Below, one piece after another: positions 35,983 through 44,913 of a stretch of DNA of 64,000 bases. The DNA is from Armatimonadota bacterium (GTDB lineage Bacteria; Armatimonadota; Fimbriimonadia; Fimbriimonadales; Fimbriimonadaceae). The stretch is from the NCBI GenBank assembly GCA_016223145.1, contig JACRPN010000008.1, forward strand, positions 298,103-362,102, given 5' to 3'. The translations under genes and the position numbers were made by a program. Positions within the stretch are counted from its first letter, which is position 1; the number at the start of each line of letters is the position of its first letter. The notes under the pieces were generated by a model that was not told where the DNA came from, did not search any database, and saw only the letters and a program-made list of their open reading frames with translations.

Positions 35983-36106
35983 AACCTGTCCCGTAAACCG
36001 TAACCGGCCGAGTCTGGAGACTGGCGTTCCTATGCCTGCGAGACCATCTGAGGGACGAGTTACTTGAATGTCTCCGTAGTGCGAACAGGCTGCCCCTTCA
36101 TGCCAT

Positions 36107-36126
36107 GGCGGGACCAACGTCCCGCC
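36107..36126. repeat. Short perfect hairpin
   Basis: GGCGGGAC-CAAC-GTCCCGCC, eight base pairs with a four-base loop, between two same-strand genes. There is no T-run, so it may be a repeat rather than a terminator. Confidence 0.6.
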
Positions 36127-36202
36127 GGAGCCAAGGTGGCCGAACACTCGCAATCTTTACTTCCGTCTAAGGAAAGTATCCACAACGCCAAAGGAGGAAA
36201 CC

Positions 36203-36604
36203 ATGAGAAACACACTCAGTACGGTCCTGGCGATAAGCGCTATGGCCTTCGCCACCTTTGCCCCCTCGTTGGCTCACGGGCGCGTGCTTGAACCCCAAAG
36301 TGCGGCCATCAAGCACCGAGAGAAGATGAAGAACGAATGGAAAACGATCGCCATCGGCTCAGGCGTGCTCGGCGCCATCGGCCTGCTCAACAAGGACGGG
36401 ACCCTTACGTTCCTGGGCACGGCGGGAGCGCTCTATTCGGCCCACCGATACGAGCAGGATCGCAAGAGCGAGAACAAGCTGCGGCGCGCACGCGCGGCCA
36501 CCTTCAGCAAGGCGTACATCTATCGCAACGGCAAGAAGTACGTCCGCCGCACAGTCTACAAGGGCGGCAAGAAGTACTACCAGTTCGTGTGCATGAAACA
36601 CTAA
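36203..36604 (+). CDS. Small secreted basic protein
   Basis: A 133-residue protein. The signal peptide MRNTLSTVLAISAMAFATFA is clear, and AAAGGAGG stands before the ATG, among the best ribosome sites in the window. A hydrophobic segment (IAIGSGVLGAIGLL, about 52-80) could cross or touch the membrane. The C-terminus is basic and Tyr-rich (YIYRNGKKYVRRTVYKGGKKYY), a repeated 'Y.NGKKY' pattern that might bind polymers. Similar short proteins are common in this phylum; no family name was recognised. It converges on the TPR gene with only two bases between stops. Confidence 0.75.
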   Translation: MRNTLSTVLAISAMAFATFAPSLAHGRVLEPQSAAIKHREKMKNEWKTIAIGSGVLGAIGLLNKDGTLTFLGTAGALYSAHRYEQDRKSENKLRRARAATFSKAYIYRNGKKYVRRTVYKGGKKYYQFVCMKH

Positions 36605-36606
36605 CG

Positions 36607-38820
36607 CTACCGACGTGGTGAGGCGAGTTCTGCGTTGACTCGCCTCACCTCACCCAGCAGCCAGTCGACCTTGTCGAACGGGTCGCCTCCTGTGCGCTTC
36701 CATCGGACTTTCCCCTCCGAGTCGATCAAGATCGTCGAGTGGAGCTCGATGTTCTCGAAGTCGTCGTAACTGGCGAACCGTCGGGCGTTTTCGTGGTCCT
36801 TGTCGGAGAGCAAGCGGAACCCGATCTCGCCAAGTTTGAGCGATTCACGAATCTGCTTCGGCGTGGCGCTGCTCACGGCCAAGATGGCCGTGTTCTCTTT
36901 CTCGAACGCTGCGCTCGACCCGTTCACTTTTCGGAGTTGCTCCATGCAGTGCACACACTCGTCGCTCAGGTAGAAGATCAGCAGGACGTTCTTGCCCCGA
37001 TAGTCGGTGAGGCGGACGCTCCGGCCGTTCGCGTCAGTTACGGCTAGCTTCGGAGCCTCATAGGGTTCCCAGTTCCCTGGGCCGAGCCGGTTCAGTGCAG
37101 AGGGCTTGTAGATCCGCTCGGGAGAGGCGGGATCGGCAACGGGGCTTTCGCGTAATCCAAGAGCGGTGACGTCCTTCAGCCACCGAAGGTCCCGATCCGC
37201 TCCCGACCACACGTGCCGCAGCTTTCCCGCGTATTGCCTTGCCTTTTCGGTTTCTCGCAGCGCTGCGTGGCAGACCGCCAAACCGGAAAGCGAGAAGCCA
37301 TCGTACGGAAGATGCTTGAGCGTCGCTTCAAAGTAGGGAATCGCCGCAGCGAAGTCCTTGGCCTTCAGATACAGCTCGGCCAGCATCCGCGGAACCATGA
37401 TCGGATCACCAGGAGGGTCACCCAGGCCGTAGGGGCTGTCGGCATAGGCTTTGACTTCCTTGTCGGCTTCCTCCTTGAGCACCTTCGCGCCATCGGCGGG
37501 CTTGCCCATCGCCGACAAGATGTTCGCTGCGAGAATCCTCCCCTCAGGGGTCTTGGCCTGAGCGATCTCCGCCTCGCTGAGTTCGCCGCTGCCCTTTTTG
37601 CCTTCGAGGATCGCAAGCCGAAGGGTCGCCAGGTCCACCTTGCCTGTCCCGGCATAGGCGAGGCCCTCGATGAACGCGCGTTGCTGGCCGTAGGGGCTCT
37701 GATTGCGCCACGGAATTGAACCCGTACGCAGGATATCCCCCCACCGTTCGAATTTCACGAGTGCCCGCACCAGGGCTTCAACGCCCGTATCGTACGACTC
37801 AAAGTTGTTGTACAGAGGGTCCAGGGGGGCAGCGATCAGGTCTCGCGCACCTTGGATTGCGGCGTCTGCCATACCGAGCTGCTCCTGGATGTAGGAGAGG
37901 TAGGTCCGGTTGTGCGCGAAGTTCCACTCCTCGAAAGGTAGCGCCATGCGGGCGTTCATGTACTTCAGCTCGACCCTCGTGGCGCCGTCCATCGCGATGG
38001 CAGCCTCATGCCACATGCCCACCTTGCTGAAGATGTGTCCGGGCATGTGCATGGCATGGCCGATTCCAGGGGCGAAGGAGCCGTATTGCCGGCAACTGTC
38101 CACACCTTTGTAGGGGTCCGGAAAGTCCCAGTTGTGAATGCGGTAGTGGTGGGCCCCTGGGTGGCTCGGCGCGACTGCGATAACCTGCTGCAAGACCTTG
38201 TCGTTCTCGGACGCCGAAAGGAGCCCGATGGAATAGAGCCCCGCGTACGCCTTGGCCTCAATGTCGTTCGGATGGGCCTTGGTGATGTCAAGCAGCCGCT
38301 TGCTAAGGGTTCCTCCAGAGTCTTTGTTACCTTCGGCGAAGGCAGCTTCCCAAGCCTCGATGAACGCACGCTCAATCGGCGTGGCCTTGTCCTTTCGCGC
38401 TGCGGCTTCCTTAAGGAAGGCACGGTATCTGTCGTATTCTTTGCCGTAGCGGGCGCCCATATTCGACCAGTTGAGGCCGGTCGCCGTGAGGCCCCAATAG
38501 GCCATCGCACAGTCGGGGTCGAGCTTCAGGCACCAGCGAAAGGTGCGTTCGGCCTCCTCATACCAAAAGCTGTGGAGCAGCGCGTTGCCTTGGTTGAACC
38601 ACTCTTGGACCTCGGGAACCTTGGTGGTGATCCGGAACGGGGCGGTGCCGATGCCGTCCATCTTCCAGGGTTTGGTGCGCATCCCGGTGTCGAACGCCTT
38701 TCCGTGCGCCGAGTGGCCAAAGTCTTTGCCAGCGACTTGGCCCATCGCCAAGGAGCCCGCTGAGGCCAACAACAGCAGTGGAAGGATTCTTGACTTCTTT
38801 GTCATGGTAAGGGTTTCCAT
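36607..38820 (-). CDS. TPR protein with C-terminal thioredoxin-like (peroxiredoxin) domain
   Basis: A 737-residue exported protein (hydrophobic start ILPLLLLASAGSLAMG). TPR-like repeats run from about 65 to 560 (WFNQGNALLHSFWYEEAERTFRWCLKLDPDCAMAYWGL is the first). The last about 140 residues form an AhpC/TSA thioredoxin fold: VRLTDYRGKNVLLIFYLSDECVHCMEQL carries a CxxC site, then STILIDSEGKVRWKRTGGDP. Such TPR-TlpA fusions act outside the cytoplasm. His-rich spots such as HAMHMPGHIF may bind metal. The start is either 38820 or the ATG 15 bases later (38805). Confidence 0.8.
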   Translation of the reverse strand: METLTMTKKSRILPLLLLASAGSLAMGQVAGKDFGHSAHGKAFDTGMRTKPWKMDGIGTAPFRITTKVPEVQEWFNQGNALLHSFWYEEAERTFRWCLKLDPDCAMAYWGLTATGLNWSNMGARYGKEYDRYRAFLKEAAARKDKATPIERAFIEAWEAAFAEGNKDSGGTLSKRLLDITKAHPNDIEAKAYAGLYSIGLLSASENDKVLQQVIAVAPSHPGAHHYRIHNWDFPDPYKGVDSCRQYGSFAPGIGHAMHMPGHIFSKVGMWHEAAIAMDGATRVELKYMNARMALPFEEWNFAHNRTYLSYIQEQLGMADAAIQGARDLIAAPLDPLYNNFESYDTGVEALVRALVKFERWGDILRTGSIPWRNQSPYGQQRAFIEGLAYAGTGKVDLATLRLAILEGKKGSGELSEAEIAQAKTPEGRILAANILSAMGKPADGAKVLKEEADKEVKAYADSPYGLGDPPGDPIMVPRMLAELYLKAKDFAAAIPYFEATLKHLPYDGFSLSGLAVCHAALRETEKARQYAGKLRHVWSGADRDLRWLKDVTALGLRESPVADPASPERIYKPSALNRLGPGNWEPYEAPKLAVTDANGRSVRLTDYRGKNVLLIFYLSDECVHCMEQLRKVNGSSAAFEKENTAILAVSSATPKQIRESLKLGEIGFRLLSDKDHENARRFASYDDFENIELHSTILIDSEGKVRWKRTGGDPFDKVDWLLGEVRRVNAELASPRR

Positions 38821-39157
38821 TGTAGCGAGTTCTATCGCTACGGGAGATGAAATAGGGCCAGAAATCGGCGGGAAATTCGACGTTTCAGGATTGCGGACTG
38901 CGGACTGCGGACTGCGGATTGTGGACTGACGAGTATTTGGCCCCCAGGCCTCTGTCCCTTCAGGCCCATAGCCGCTGGTCTTCAGTCTGCGCAGCTAGGG
39001 ATTTCTCGCAAAGGCGCAGATGCGCAGAGGGACGCAAAGGGGCGTCAGAACCCGGCACTTCACCCATACAAACGCATCGACAAGGGTCGGTTGCCGGAAC
39101 TCATGGGTAAGGATCGAACGGAGCGACGGGTGGCACCCGAAACCACCCCACTACCCT
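38821..39157. repeat. Intergenic region with heptamer repeat
   Basis: 337 bases between two minus-strand genes. A tandem seven-base repeat, TTGCGGA/CTGCGGA, runs about six times at 38888-38927. No gene was found in the rest. Confidence 0.75.
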
Positions 39158-40315
39158 TCACCCATACACCTCCCTCTCCAGCCTCCTTGCTTCAGACTCC
39201 GTCGCGCACTCGACCATCAGATACATCCCCTCGGGGCCGAGGGCGTCGAGCAGGGGCAGCACCTCGTCCGGTTTGACCCAGATCGCCTGCACCGACTTTC
39301 CGGCCGCCCTGATGCGGCGGTACAACTCGTACCACTGGGGCGAGCCGCCACCAGGGAACTGCGGCTGCGGCGTCCACTCCACCGCGTTCAGCGATTCGAT
39401 TTCCAGCACGGCATCGAGGATAGGGAAGCAGTCGGTGCCGTCGAGGTGGAACATCGAGTAGTCGAGCCAGTCGCATTGGCGGGATAGCGAGGGAAGGACG
39501 AACTTGCGGAAGTGCTCGGGGGAGATCATGGAGCCCGCGTCGCACTGGACCTTAGCGGTCTTCCCCGGTCCCCAAAGGCTGAAGGCGGCGAACACCATCC
39601 CTCCCGATTCCCCCTCCTCCTGCCCTGGAGGAGGAGGGGGTAGGGGGTGGAGGTTCTGAGATTGCGGATTGCGGATTGCGGATTGCGGATTCGAGAGCCT
39701 GATCCGCTCATAGATCAGGTCGAACGTCTCGAAGAACGCCTGGTTGATCGCCTCGATCTGCGCAAGGACCCACTCGGGACGGTCTATCGAGTCGATCAGG
39801 AGTTCCATTGGGTCGCGGAGCTGCGCCAGCGTGTCCCAGTTCTCGATGAGGTCCGGCATCCCGACCGGCAGCCAGCCTCCAAGGGTCTGAGAAACTCGAA
39901 TTGCCTCGTCAATCAGGGCGAGATGTGTCTGCCACCATTGGTTGGCCGGGTTAAAGCGGACCGGCGGCGTGGCGTCGGGGTCCTGGATGCACGGGTTGTA
40001 CCAAACCGTGGTCTCTGCGAACCCGGGTTCGCAGCCGAGGAAGAGCCCGAGCGAGCCGGGGCCGATCATCGTGTCGAGGTAGGGAAAGGCTGCGCCCCCG
40101 TGGTAGGTGCGGGAGAGCCAATGGAGCGATTGCTGAACGCGGAAGGTTGGGTCGATCCACCGTTGTTCGAGGTCTGCCGGAGGTGCCGGCTCAGGGACTT
40201 CCAGCCAAGGCTCCTCTGCGGGAGCCGTAATCCACAGGGCGCAGCCCTTGCCGAGCCACCAGTCCAGGAGCCGAGACCGGGCGATGCCCCAGTCGTTCTG
40301 GCGCATTGTGTCCAC
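39158..40315 (-). CDS. URO-D-like protein with an in-frame repeat insert
   Basis: A 385-residue protein of the uroporphyrinogen decarboxylase / methylcobamide methyltransferase superfamily (PGSLGLFLG, GMPDLIENWDTLAQLRDP, WGPGKTAKVQCDAGSMISPEHFRKFVLPSL, DYSMFHLDGTDCFPILDAVL). These proteins often move methyl groups to or from corrinoids. Residues about 208-244 are a foreign insert: a seven-base repeat read as NPQSAIR three times, then a pyrimidine/purine palindrome read as LHPLPPPPPGQEEGE. The insert lies between a helix and the next strand (GGMVFAAFSLWG). The start is 40315 or the ATG at 40306. Confidence 0.78.
   Translation of the reverse strand: MDTMRQNDWGIARSRLLDWWLGKGCALWITAPAEEPWLEVPEPAPPADLEQRWIDPTFRVQQSLHWLSRTYHGGAAFPYLDTMIGPGSLGLFLGCEPGFAETTVWYNPCIQDPDATPPVRFNPANQWWQTHLALIDEAIRVSQTLGGWLPVGMPDLIENWDTLAQLRDPMELLIDSIDRPEWVLAQIEAINQAFFETFDLIYERIRLSNPQSAIRNPQSQNLHPLPPPPPGQEEGESGGMVFAAFSLWGPGKTAKVQCDAGSMISPEHFRKFVLPSLSRQCDWLDYSMFHLDGTDCFPILDAVLEIESLNAVEWTPQPQFPGGGSPQWYELYRRIRAAGKSVQAIWVKPDEVLPLLDALGPEGMYLMVECATESEARRLEREVYG
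39584..39694. repeat. Heptamer repeat and palindrome translated within the URO-D-like gene
   Basis: ATTGCGG repeated about 4.6 times (39660-39692) next to CCCCCTCCTCC-TGCCCT-GGAGGAGGAGGGGG (39613-39643), an 11 bp or longer hairpin. The same heptamer occurs in intergenic DNA at 38888 and 59977. Confidence 0.88.
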
Positions 40316-40510
40316 AGCCCAAGTTTGGCAGGCGGCTCGTCTTTATGGGCTGCCGAGAATCGGCGGAAGGCTGACACCGCATCGGACCGCCACCTGCAAG
40401 AACCGGCAACTTTACGGGCTGGATACACCTTGGACGTGTTTCACTTCCGTTGTAGGATATCTAGGACTCACGCACGCTGGTGAGTTGTATTGATTGGAGG
40501 TTTCTAGGAA

Positions 40511-41095
40511 ATGAGACTCAAAACGCTGACTTTGGCGGCTGTTGCCGTCATCGTCCCACTGGCTTCGACCAGCTTTGCCGTGACCGGCTTGAGGCCGGCT
40601 GCACCCGATCTCACTTGCACCGAGTCCATCGCTGCCATGGGAGGCGGGGTATATCGGTACACGTATACCCTTACAAATGTGTCCGCCCTTGCTCCGGTAT
40701 GGTGGTGGGGCGTCTACACGAACAATGCGCCTGGCGGTCTGGTTTATGCGCCCATGGGCAGCGGCTATTTTGGAAGCATTCCTTCTGACATGGCCCTTGC
40801 CGGATACAGCTATATGGGCTGGGATACGAACTTCGCGTATGGCGGTGGCGGCGCCACCAGTGTTGGTACTGGCGGATCGAGCACCCTCGTGTTCGATGCG
40901 GTCGGATATGACGCTGCCAGCAAGCCCTTCTTCGCCGACATTGATGGTGAGTGGACCGGCGCAGGAACGCTAGGATCTAATGCCGACGGAACTCAAATCC
41001 TGAGCTATATGGGTGATACTTCGCCCGTGCCTGAGCCCGCATCATTCGCTGCACTGGCGATTGGAGTAGTAGCGCTCGCGCGACGTCGCCGATAG
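40511..41095 (+). CDS. PEP-CTERM sorted secreted protein
   Basis: A 194-residue protein: signal peptide MRLKTLTLAAVAVIVPLASTS, a beta-sandwich-like body (YRYTYTLTNVSALAPVWWWGVY), and the tail PVPEPASFAALAIGVVALARRRR-like with PEP, hydrophobic core and Arg end. TAGGAA precedes the ATG. Followed by a hairpin terminator at 41114. Function unknown, presumably surface-displayed. Confidence 0.87.
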   Translation: MRLKTLTLAAVAVIVPLASTSFAVTGLRPAAPDLTCTESIAAMGGGVYRYTYTLTNVSALAPVWWWGVYTNNAPGGLVYAPMGSGYFGSIPSDMALAGYSYMGWDTNFAYGGGGATSVGTGGSSTLVFDAVGYDAASKPFFADIDGEWTGAGTLGSNADGTQILSYMGDTSPVPEPASFAALAIGVVALARRRR

Positions 41096-41113
41096 TCGGC
41101 CAAGCGTTCTTAG

Positions 41114-41152
41114 AGTGGGGCCGGCGCCCTTCAGGAAGTTGGCCCCGCTTTC
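41114..41152 (+). terminator. Hairpin terminator
   Basis: AGTGGGGCC pairs with GGCCCCGCT across an 18-base loop, followed by TT. It lies between convergent genes and could act both ways. Confidence 0.55.
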
Positions 41153-41173
41153 AACGATCTGAGGTCAAGGGGA

Positions 41174-42031
41174 CTATCCCCTCTCGGCGTAGTCGAACGC
41201 CGTATTGTGCTGCGTGTGGTCGATGTCGCCTTCGACCCAGTGCGCCCTGGTCTCCAGAACAGGGTGCTCGAAGAAGCTCTTGCATGAAGCAGGGAACTCC
41301 GGTCCCGGGCCGCAAGGGAAGAACGCCGCGTAGTGGATCATGGCGATCATCGGGCGGTGGTTGGGGCTGGGGTTGGGCATGCCGCCGTGCCACAGCCGGA
41401 TATCGCGGATGAGCGCGCTGCCGAGCTTCACCGAGGGCTGAAACGGCTTGGAGATCGGCCGCTGCTCTTCCAGCATCGCTTCGGGGATCTTGATGTCGGC
41501 CGACCGCCAATCGCCGAACGGGATCTTGTGCGTGCCGGGCCAGAGCTCGATGGCGCCGTTACCCGCGTCCATGTCCACGAGCGGGAAGTTCACGACAAGG
41601 CAATAGGGCGGGCCGTAGAGGCCGGGCCAGAGATGGCCCATGTCGAAGTGGGTGGGCTGCCTTTGGCCGGAGGCGGCGAGCGCGGTGTTGCCGCTGTAGA
41701 AGGCGTTGTAGAGCCCGTCGCCGAGGATCGAGTGGGTGACTTGGATGATCAGGTCGTTCAGCAGCACATCCTTGAACAGGAACGGCGGAAAGGGCGGCGG
41801 GTCTTGTTGGATGTTGGCCTTCACGAAGTTGAAAGGCGTGTCGCCTCGGCTGAGCACCTTGTCCACGTCTGCGAGCATTTGCTCACGGATAAGCGCCAGG
41901 TGCTGGACGTCGGCGACAGCTTCCAGCACCACCATCCCATCGTCGAGGATGGCGTTTCTTGCGGCTTGGAGCGTTACCGGCGAGAACACGCCGGTGTGAA
42001 GTTCTTCGGGTGTGGGCTTGACGCACGTCAT
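41174..42031 (-). CDS. Phytanoyl-CoA dioxygenase (PhyH) family oxygenase
   Basis: A 285-residue Fe(II)/2-oxoglutarate oxygenase. The iron triad is visible as H128 and D130 in PTHFDMGHLWPG and H215 in RDIRLWHGGMPN. R226 in NHRPMIAM should bind 2-oxoglutarate. GNGAIELWPGTHKIP is the usual double-stranded beta-helix turn. Members hydroxylate small molecules, fatty acyl chains or secondary metabolites, and the substrate here is unknown. GGAGG precedes the ATG at a good distance, unlike many starts in the window. Confidence 0.88.
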   Translation of the reverse strand: MTCVKPTPEELHTGVFSPVTLQAARNAILDDGMVVLEAVADVQHLALIREQMLADVDKVLSRGDTPFNFVKANIQQDPPPFPPFLFKDVLLNDLIIQVTHSILGDGLYNAFYSGNTALAASGQRQPTHFDMGHLWPGLYGPPYCLVVNFPLVDMDAGNGAIELWPGTHKIPFGDWRSADIKIPEAMLEEQRPISKPFQPSVKLGSALIRDIRLWHGGMPNPSPNHRPMIAMIHYAAFFPCGPGPEFPASCKSFFEHPVLETRAHWVEGDIDHTQHNTAFDYAERG

Positions 42032-42532
42032 GATCGCCTCCGGGATTCAGTCTATCCCTTGGGCGCTCTTCCGAGCCTTAGCCGGCAAGCCACCCTCCGG
42101 GTGGGGATCCCCCCAGCTCGGAACACAGGGTGCCTCCACCCTTTACGGGTGGCGTCATAGTGGTCTCCGCCCGGCTCGCGGTTCTTGAGTATGGTCGGAT
42201 GTGCCGTGCTCTGATGGGCTCAGTAGGGCCTGCTGCACAGTTGCATCCTACTTTCCCGACAGGAACCGACTCCACGAACACCACCCTAAAGGGTGGAGGC
42301 ACCCGCGACTTCTATCACTCGGTGCAGACTCTAGCCCTGGGATCGACATGCCTTTGAACCAAAGGTCAATTACTCACCACACACAGTCGAAAAATGATGA
42401 TCGAGAGCGAGCAAGGCCTCCCTCCCCCGACCCCTCCCTTCCCGACTTCGCCGGGACTCGGAAGCAGTTTCGACTCCCTCAAAACAAAGGGAGGGGAGCC
42501 CACGAGCTGCCCGAAATCCACTATCCTAGGCC
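42032..42532. repeat. 500-base gap with inverted and dispersed repeats
   Basis: Holds an inverted pair: GGGTGCCTCCACCCTTTACG at 42129-42148 and its reverse complement ending CTAAAGGGTGGAGGCACCC at 42285-42303. Each arm is itself a small hairpin. Further right, 42417-42497 is a second copy of the CTCCCTCCCC...CCGGGACTCGGAAGCA...GGGAGGG element of 17099-17173. No gene was found. Confidence 0.85.
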
Positions 42533-42535
42533 ATG
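42522..42535 (+). promoter_or_regulatory. Putative leaderless -10 and start, GH4 gene
   Basis: TATCCT at 42522-42527, five bases, then the ATG at 42533. Confidence 0.45.
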
Positions 42536-44068
42536 GGCTTGAAGATCGCGGTTCTCGGCGCGGGGAGCGTCGGCTTTACGCGGGGGATGATCCGCGACAT
42601 CCTGTGCGTTCCTGAGCTTCGGGAGATCGAGATCGCTCTGCACGACATCGACGCGCGGAACCTCTCGATGGTCGAGCAGCTTGTGCGCCGGGACATCGCC
42701 GCCTCGGGTCTGCCCACACAGGTGACAGCCCACCTAGAGAGAAAGAAGGCGATCGAAGGCGCGAAGTACATCTTCAGCTTCGTGCGGGTTGGCGGCCTCG
42801 AGGGCTTTGCGCACGACGTGTACATCCCCTTAAGGTACGGCGTGGACCAGTGCGTCGGCGACACGCTCGGTCCGGGTGGCCTGATGTACGCCCAGCGCGG
42901 GGTTCCGGTGCTTCTGGACTTCTGCGCCGACATCGAGGAATTGGCTGCGGACGACGCGCTGTTCCTCAACTACTCGAACCCCATGGCGATGCTCACGTGG
43001 GCGTGCCTGGAGTACACGAACGTGCGCACGATTGGACTCTGCCATGGCGTCATCGGCGGGCATCACCAGCTCGCCAGCGTCATCCAGCTTCTGGCGCGAG
43101 AGAGGGGCTGGATCGGCCCGGAGGACCGGGTCACCAAGGAAGACGTGGACATCGTCTGCGCGGGCATCAACCACCAGACGTGGTACGTGCAGGTGCGCTT
43201 CCAGGGCCGCGACATGACGCCCTACCTGCTGGAGGGGTTCCAGAAGCACCCCGAATTCCGCCAGACCGAGAAGGTGCGCATCGACATGCTGAGGCGGTTC
43301 GGCTATTACTCCACAGAATCCAACGGCCACCTGAGCGAATACGTGCCCTGGTATCGCAAGCGCCCGGCCGAGATCGCCGACTGGATCGACTTGAGCAGCT
43401 GGATCAACGGGGAGACCGGCGGGTACCTAAGGGTGTGCACGGAGGGGCGGAACTGGTTCGAGCAGGAGTTTCCGAGGTGGCTGGAAGAGCCGCCGTTCAC
43501 CTTCGAGCCGAAGGACCGGGGCCAGGAGCACGGGTCCTACATCCTGGAGGGGCTGGAGACGGGCCGCGTGTATCGGGGGCACTTCAACGTGCGCAACGAC
43601 GGGATCATCACGAATCTGCCGCAGGACTGCGTGATCGAAGCGCCGGGATATGTGGACGGAAATGGCATCTCGATGCCGGTGGTCGGCGATCTGCCGCTGG
43701 GGTGCGCGGCGGTGTGCAATGCGTCGGTCTCGGTGCAGCGGTTGGGGGTTGAGGCGGCGGTGCGAGGGGAAGTGGAGCTGCTCAAGCAGGCAATGATGCT
43801 GGACCCGCTGACGGGGGCTGTGTGCAACCCGCCGGAGATCTGGCAGATGGCCGACGAGATGCTGGTGGCGACAGGGCAGTGGCTGCCGCAATACCGGGAC
43901 GAGGTTGCGTTGGCGCGGGAGCGGTTGACGGGTTCGGCGAGTTTGGCACGGTTTGGTGGGAATCGGGGTGCTGCGCGCCTGAGGGTTCGGTCTGCAGAGG
44001 AAATGTCTGAGGACGCGGCGGCCAAACGGGCCGCCGCGTCCTCAGACAAGGCCGGGATGACGGGGTGA
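42533..44068 (+). CDS. GH4-family glycosidase (alpha-galactosidase/alpha-glucosidase-like)
   Basis: A 511-residue enzyme. The NAD-binding N-terminus AVLGAGSVGFTRGMIRDIL, the YSNPMAMLTWA and CHGVIGGHH metal/substrate region and AGINHQTWY are hallmarks of family GH4, which uses NAD+ and a divalent metal to cut alpha- or beta-glycosides by an oxidation-elimination route. Cytosolic, as usual, and close to a sugar ABC importer (47188-51803) that may feed it. The last about 30 residues, from MSEDAAAKRAAASSDKAG, are produced by a 19 bp perfect palindrome at 44005-44047 and are not part of the family core. Confidence 0.88.
   Translation: MGLKIAVLGAGSVGFTRGMIRDILCVPELREIEIALHDIDARNLSMVEQLVRRDIAASGLPTQVTAHLERKKAIEGAKYIFSFVRVGGLEGFAHDVYIPLRYGVDQCVGDTLGPGGLMYAQRGVPVLLDFCADIEELAADDALFLNYSNPMAMLTWACLEYTNVRTIGLCHGVIGGHHQLASVIQLLARERGWIGPEDRVTKEDVDIVCAGINHQTWYVQVRFQGRDMTPYLLEGFQKHPEFRQTEKVRIDMLRRFGYYSTESNGHLSEYVPWYRKRPAEIADWIDLSSWINGETGGYLRVCTEGRNWFEQEFPRWLEEPPFTFEPKDRGQEHGSYILEGLETGRVYRGHFNVRNDGIITNLPQDCVIEAPGYVDGNGISMPVVGDLPLGCAAVCNASVSVQRLGVEAAVRGEVELLKQAMMLDPLTGAVCNPPEIWQMADEMLVATGQWLPQYRDEVALARERLTGSASLARFGGNRGAARLRVRSAEEMSEDAAAKRAAASSDKAGMTG
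44005..44047. repeat. Perfect 19 bp inverted repeat at the end of the GH4 gene
   Basis: GTCTGAGGACGCGGCGGCC (44005-44023), a five-base loop, then its exact reverse complement (44029-44047). It is translated as part of the C-terminus. No T-run follows, so a simple terminator is unlikely, though it would fold strongly in RNA. Confidence 0.9.
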
Positions 44069-44115
44069 GTTGCACAGGCGAGACGCCTGCGCACCATTTG
44101 GTGGGCAGCTCTCGA

Positions 44116-44754
44116 TTAATGAGGCCGCTTTCGGAGCAATGCCAATCCGCCAAGACCCAGAGCCGCCAACGTTGCGGGCTCGGGCACCGGCACGGCGTCC
44201 ACACGGACATTGTCCACGTCTGCGAACACCACTCCGTGGTCGACGGCGCCCTGCGCTCGGACGATGAACTTGTCGTAGTCATCCGTCGGCAGGCTTAGGG
44301 AATGGTGCTCAACGGAAAAGGTGCCGGGCGTGTAGGTGTCCGAGTTGACCAGGGTGTTTCCGAGCCACCCTTCCAGCGTGACCGTGTTGCCGCCTTGCTG
44401 GAGGAGGAACGTCCAGATGTCCAGTGAGGCTTTCTTGAGCTGGAATCCGGTTCCGGCCATCCCGATGGAGAAGCTCTTCATGCGTCCGAAGGCGACGCCG
44501 CTGCCCGGAACATAGCCCCCAAAGCCGAGGACGTTTGGCGTAGAGAACGACCCGCCAAGGTCGCCAGAATTGGCCTGTTCGATGCAGAACACTCCGCCCG
44601 AGAGGTCTTGGTCCACGTCGTAGAACTTCACACCACTACTGGTAATCGATGGGCCGAAATCGCCTTCATTCAGTTCATCGAAGGTGGCGAGATAGGTATT
44701 GGCCGCCGAAAGCGCCGCCGTTGACAGAAGGCAGAGTGCGAGATACGGTTTCAT
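44116..44754 (-). CDS. PEP-CTERM sorted secreted protein
   Basis: A 212-residue protein. Signal peptide MKPYLALCLLSTAALSA, body starting TYLATFDEL (a frequent opening in this phylum), then VFADVDNVRVDAVPVPEP, hydrophobic core, RKRPH. The body resembles lectin-like jelly rolls (LDIWTFLLQQGGNTVTLEGW). It is expressed on its own, pointing away from the methyltransferase operon. Confidence 0.87.
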   Translation of the reverse strand: MKPYLALCLLSTAALSAANTYLATFDELNEGDFGPSITSSGVKFYDVDQDLSGGVFCIEQANSGDLGGSFSTPNVLGFGGYVPGSGVAFGRMKSFSIGMAGTGFQLKKASLDIWTFLLQQGGNTVTLEGWLGNTLVNSDTYTPGTFSVEHHSLSLPTDDYDKFIVRAQGAVDHGVVFADVDNVRVDAVPVPEPATLAALGLGGLALLRKRPH

Positions 44755-44913
44755 GTCTGGTCCCGAGGTCGGCCCGGAATCGCGCCGCCCACGATCCAGA
44801 GTGGGTCCCCTTTTGCGCCTTGATACAGTTCATTTTTGTCAGGATTGAAAAGCCGGTATCGCCCCCTGGATGGGCCCGCAGAAGGATAGAATGAGGGCAA
44901 CAAGAGGTGCCCT

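Noticed and set aside
42850-43752. 300-residue plus-strand frame inside the GH4 gene
   Set aside because: Shifted-frame shadow of GH4 with no start signal and Arg-rich composition.
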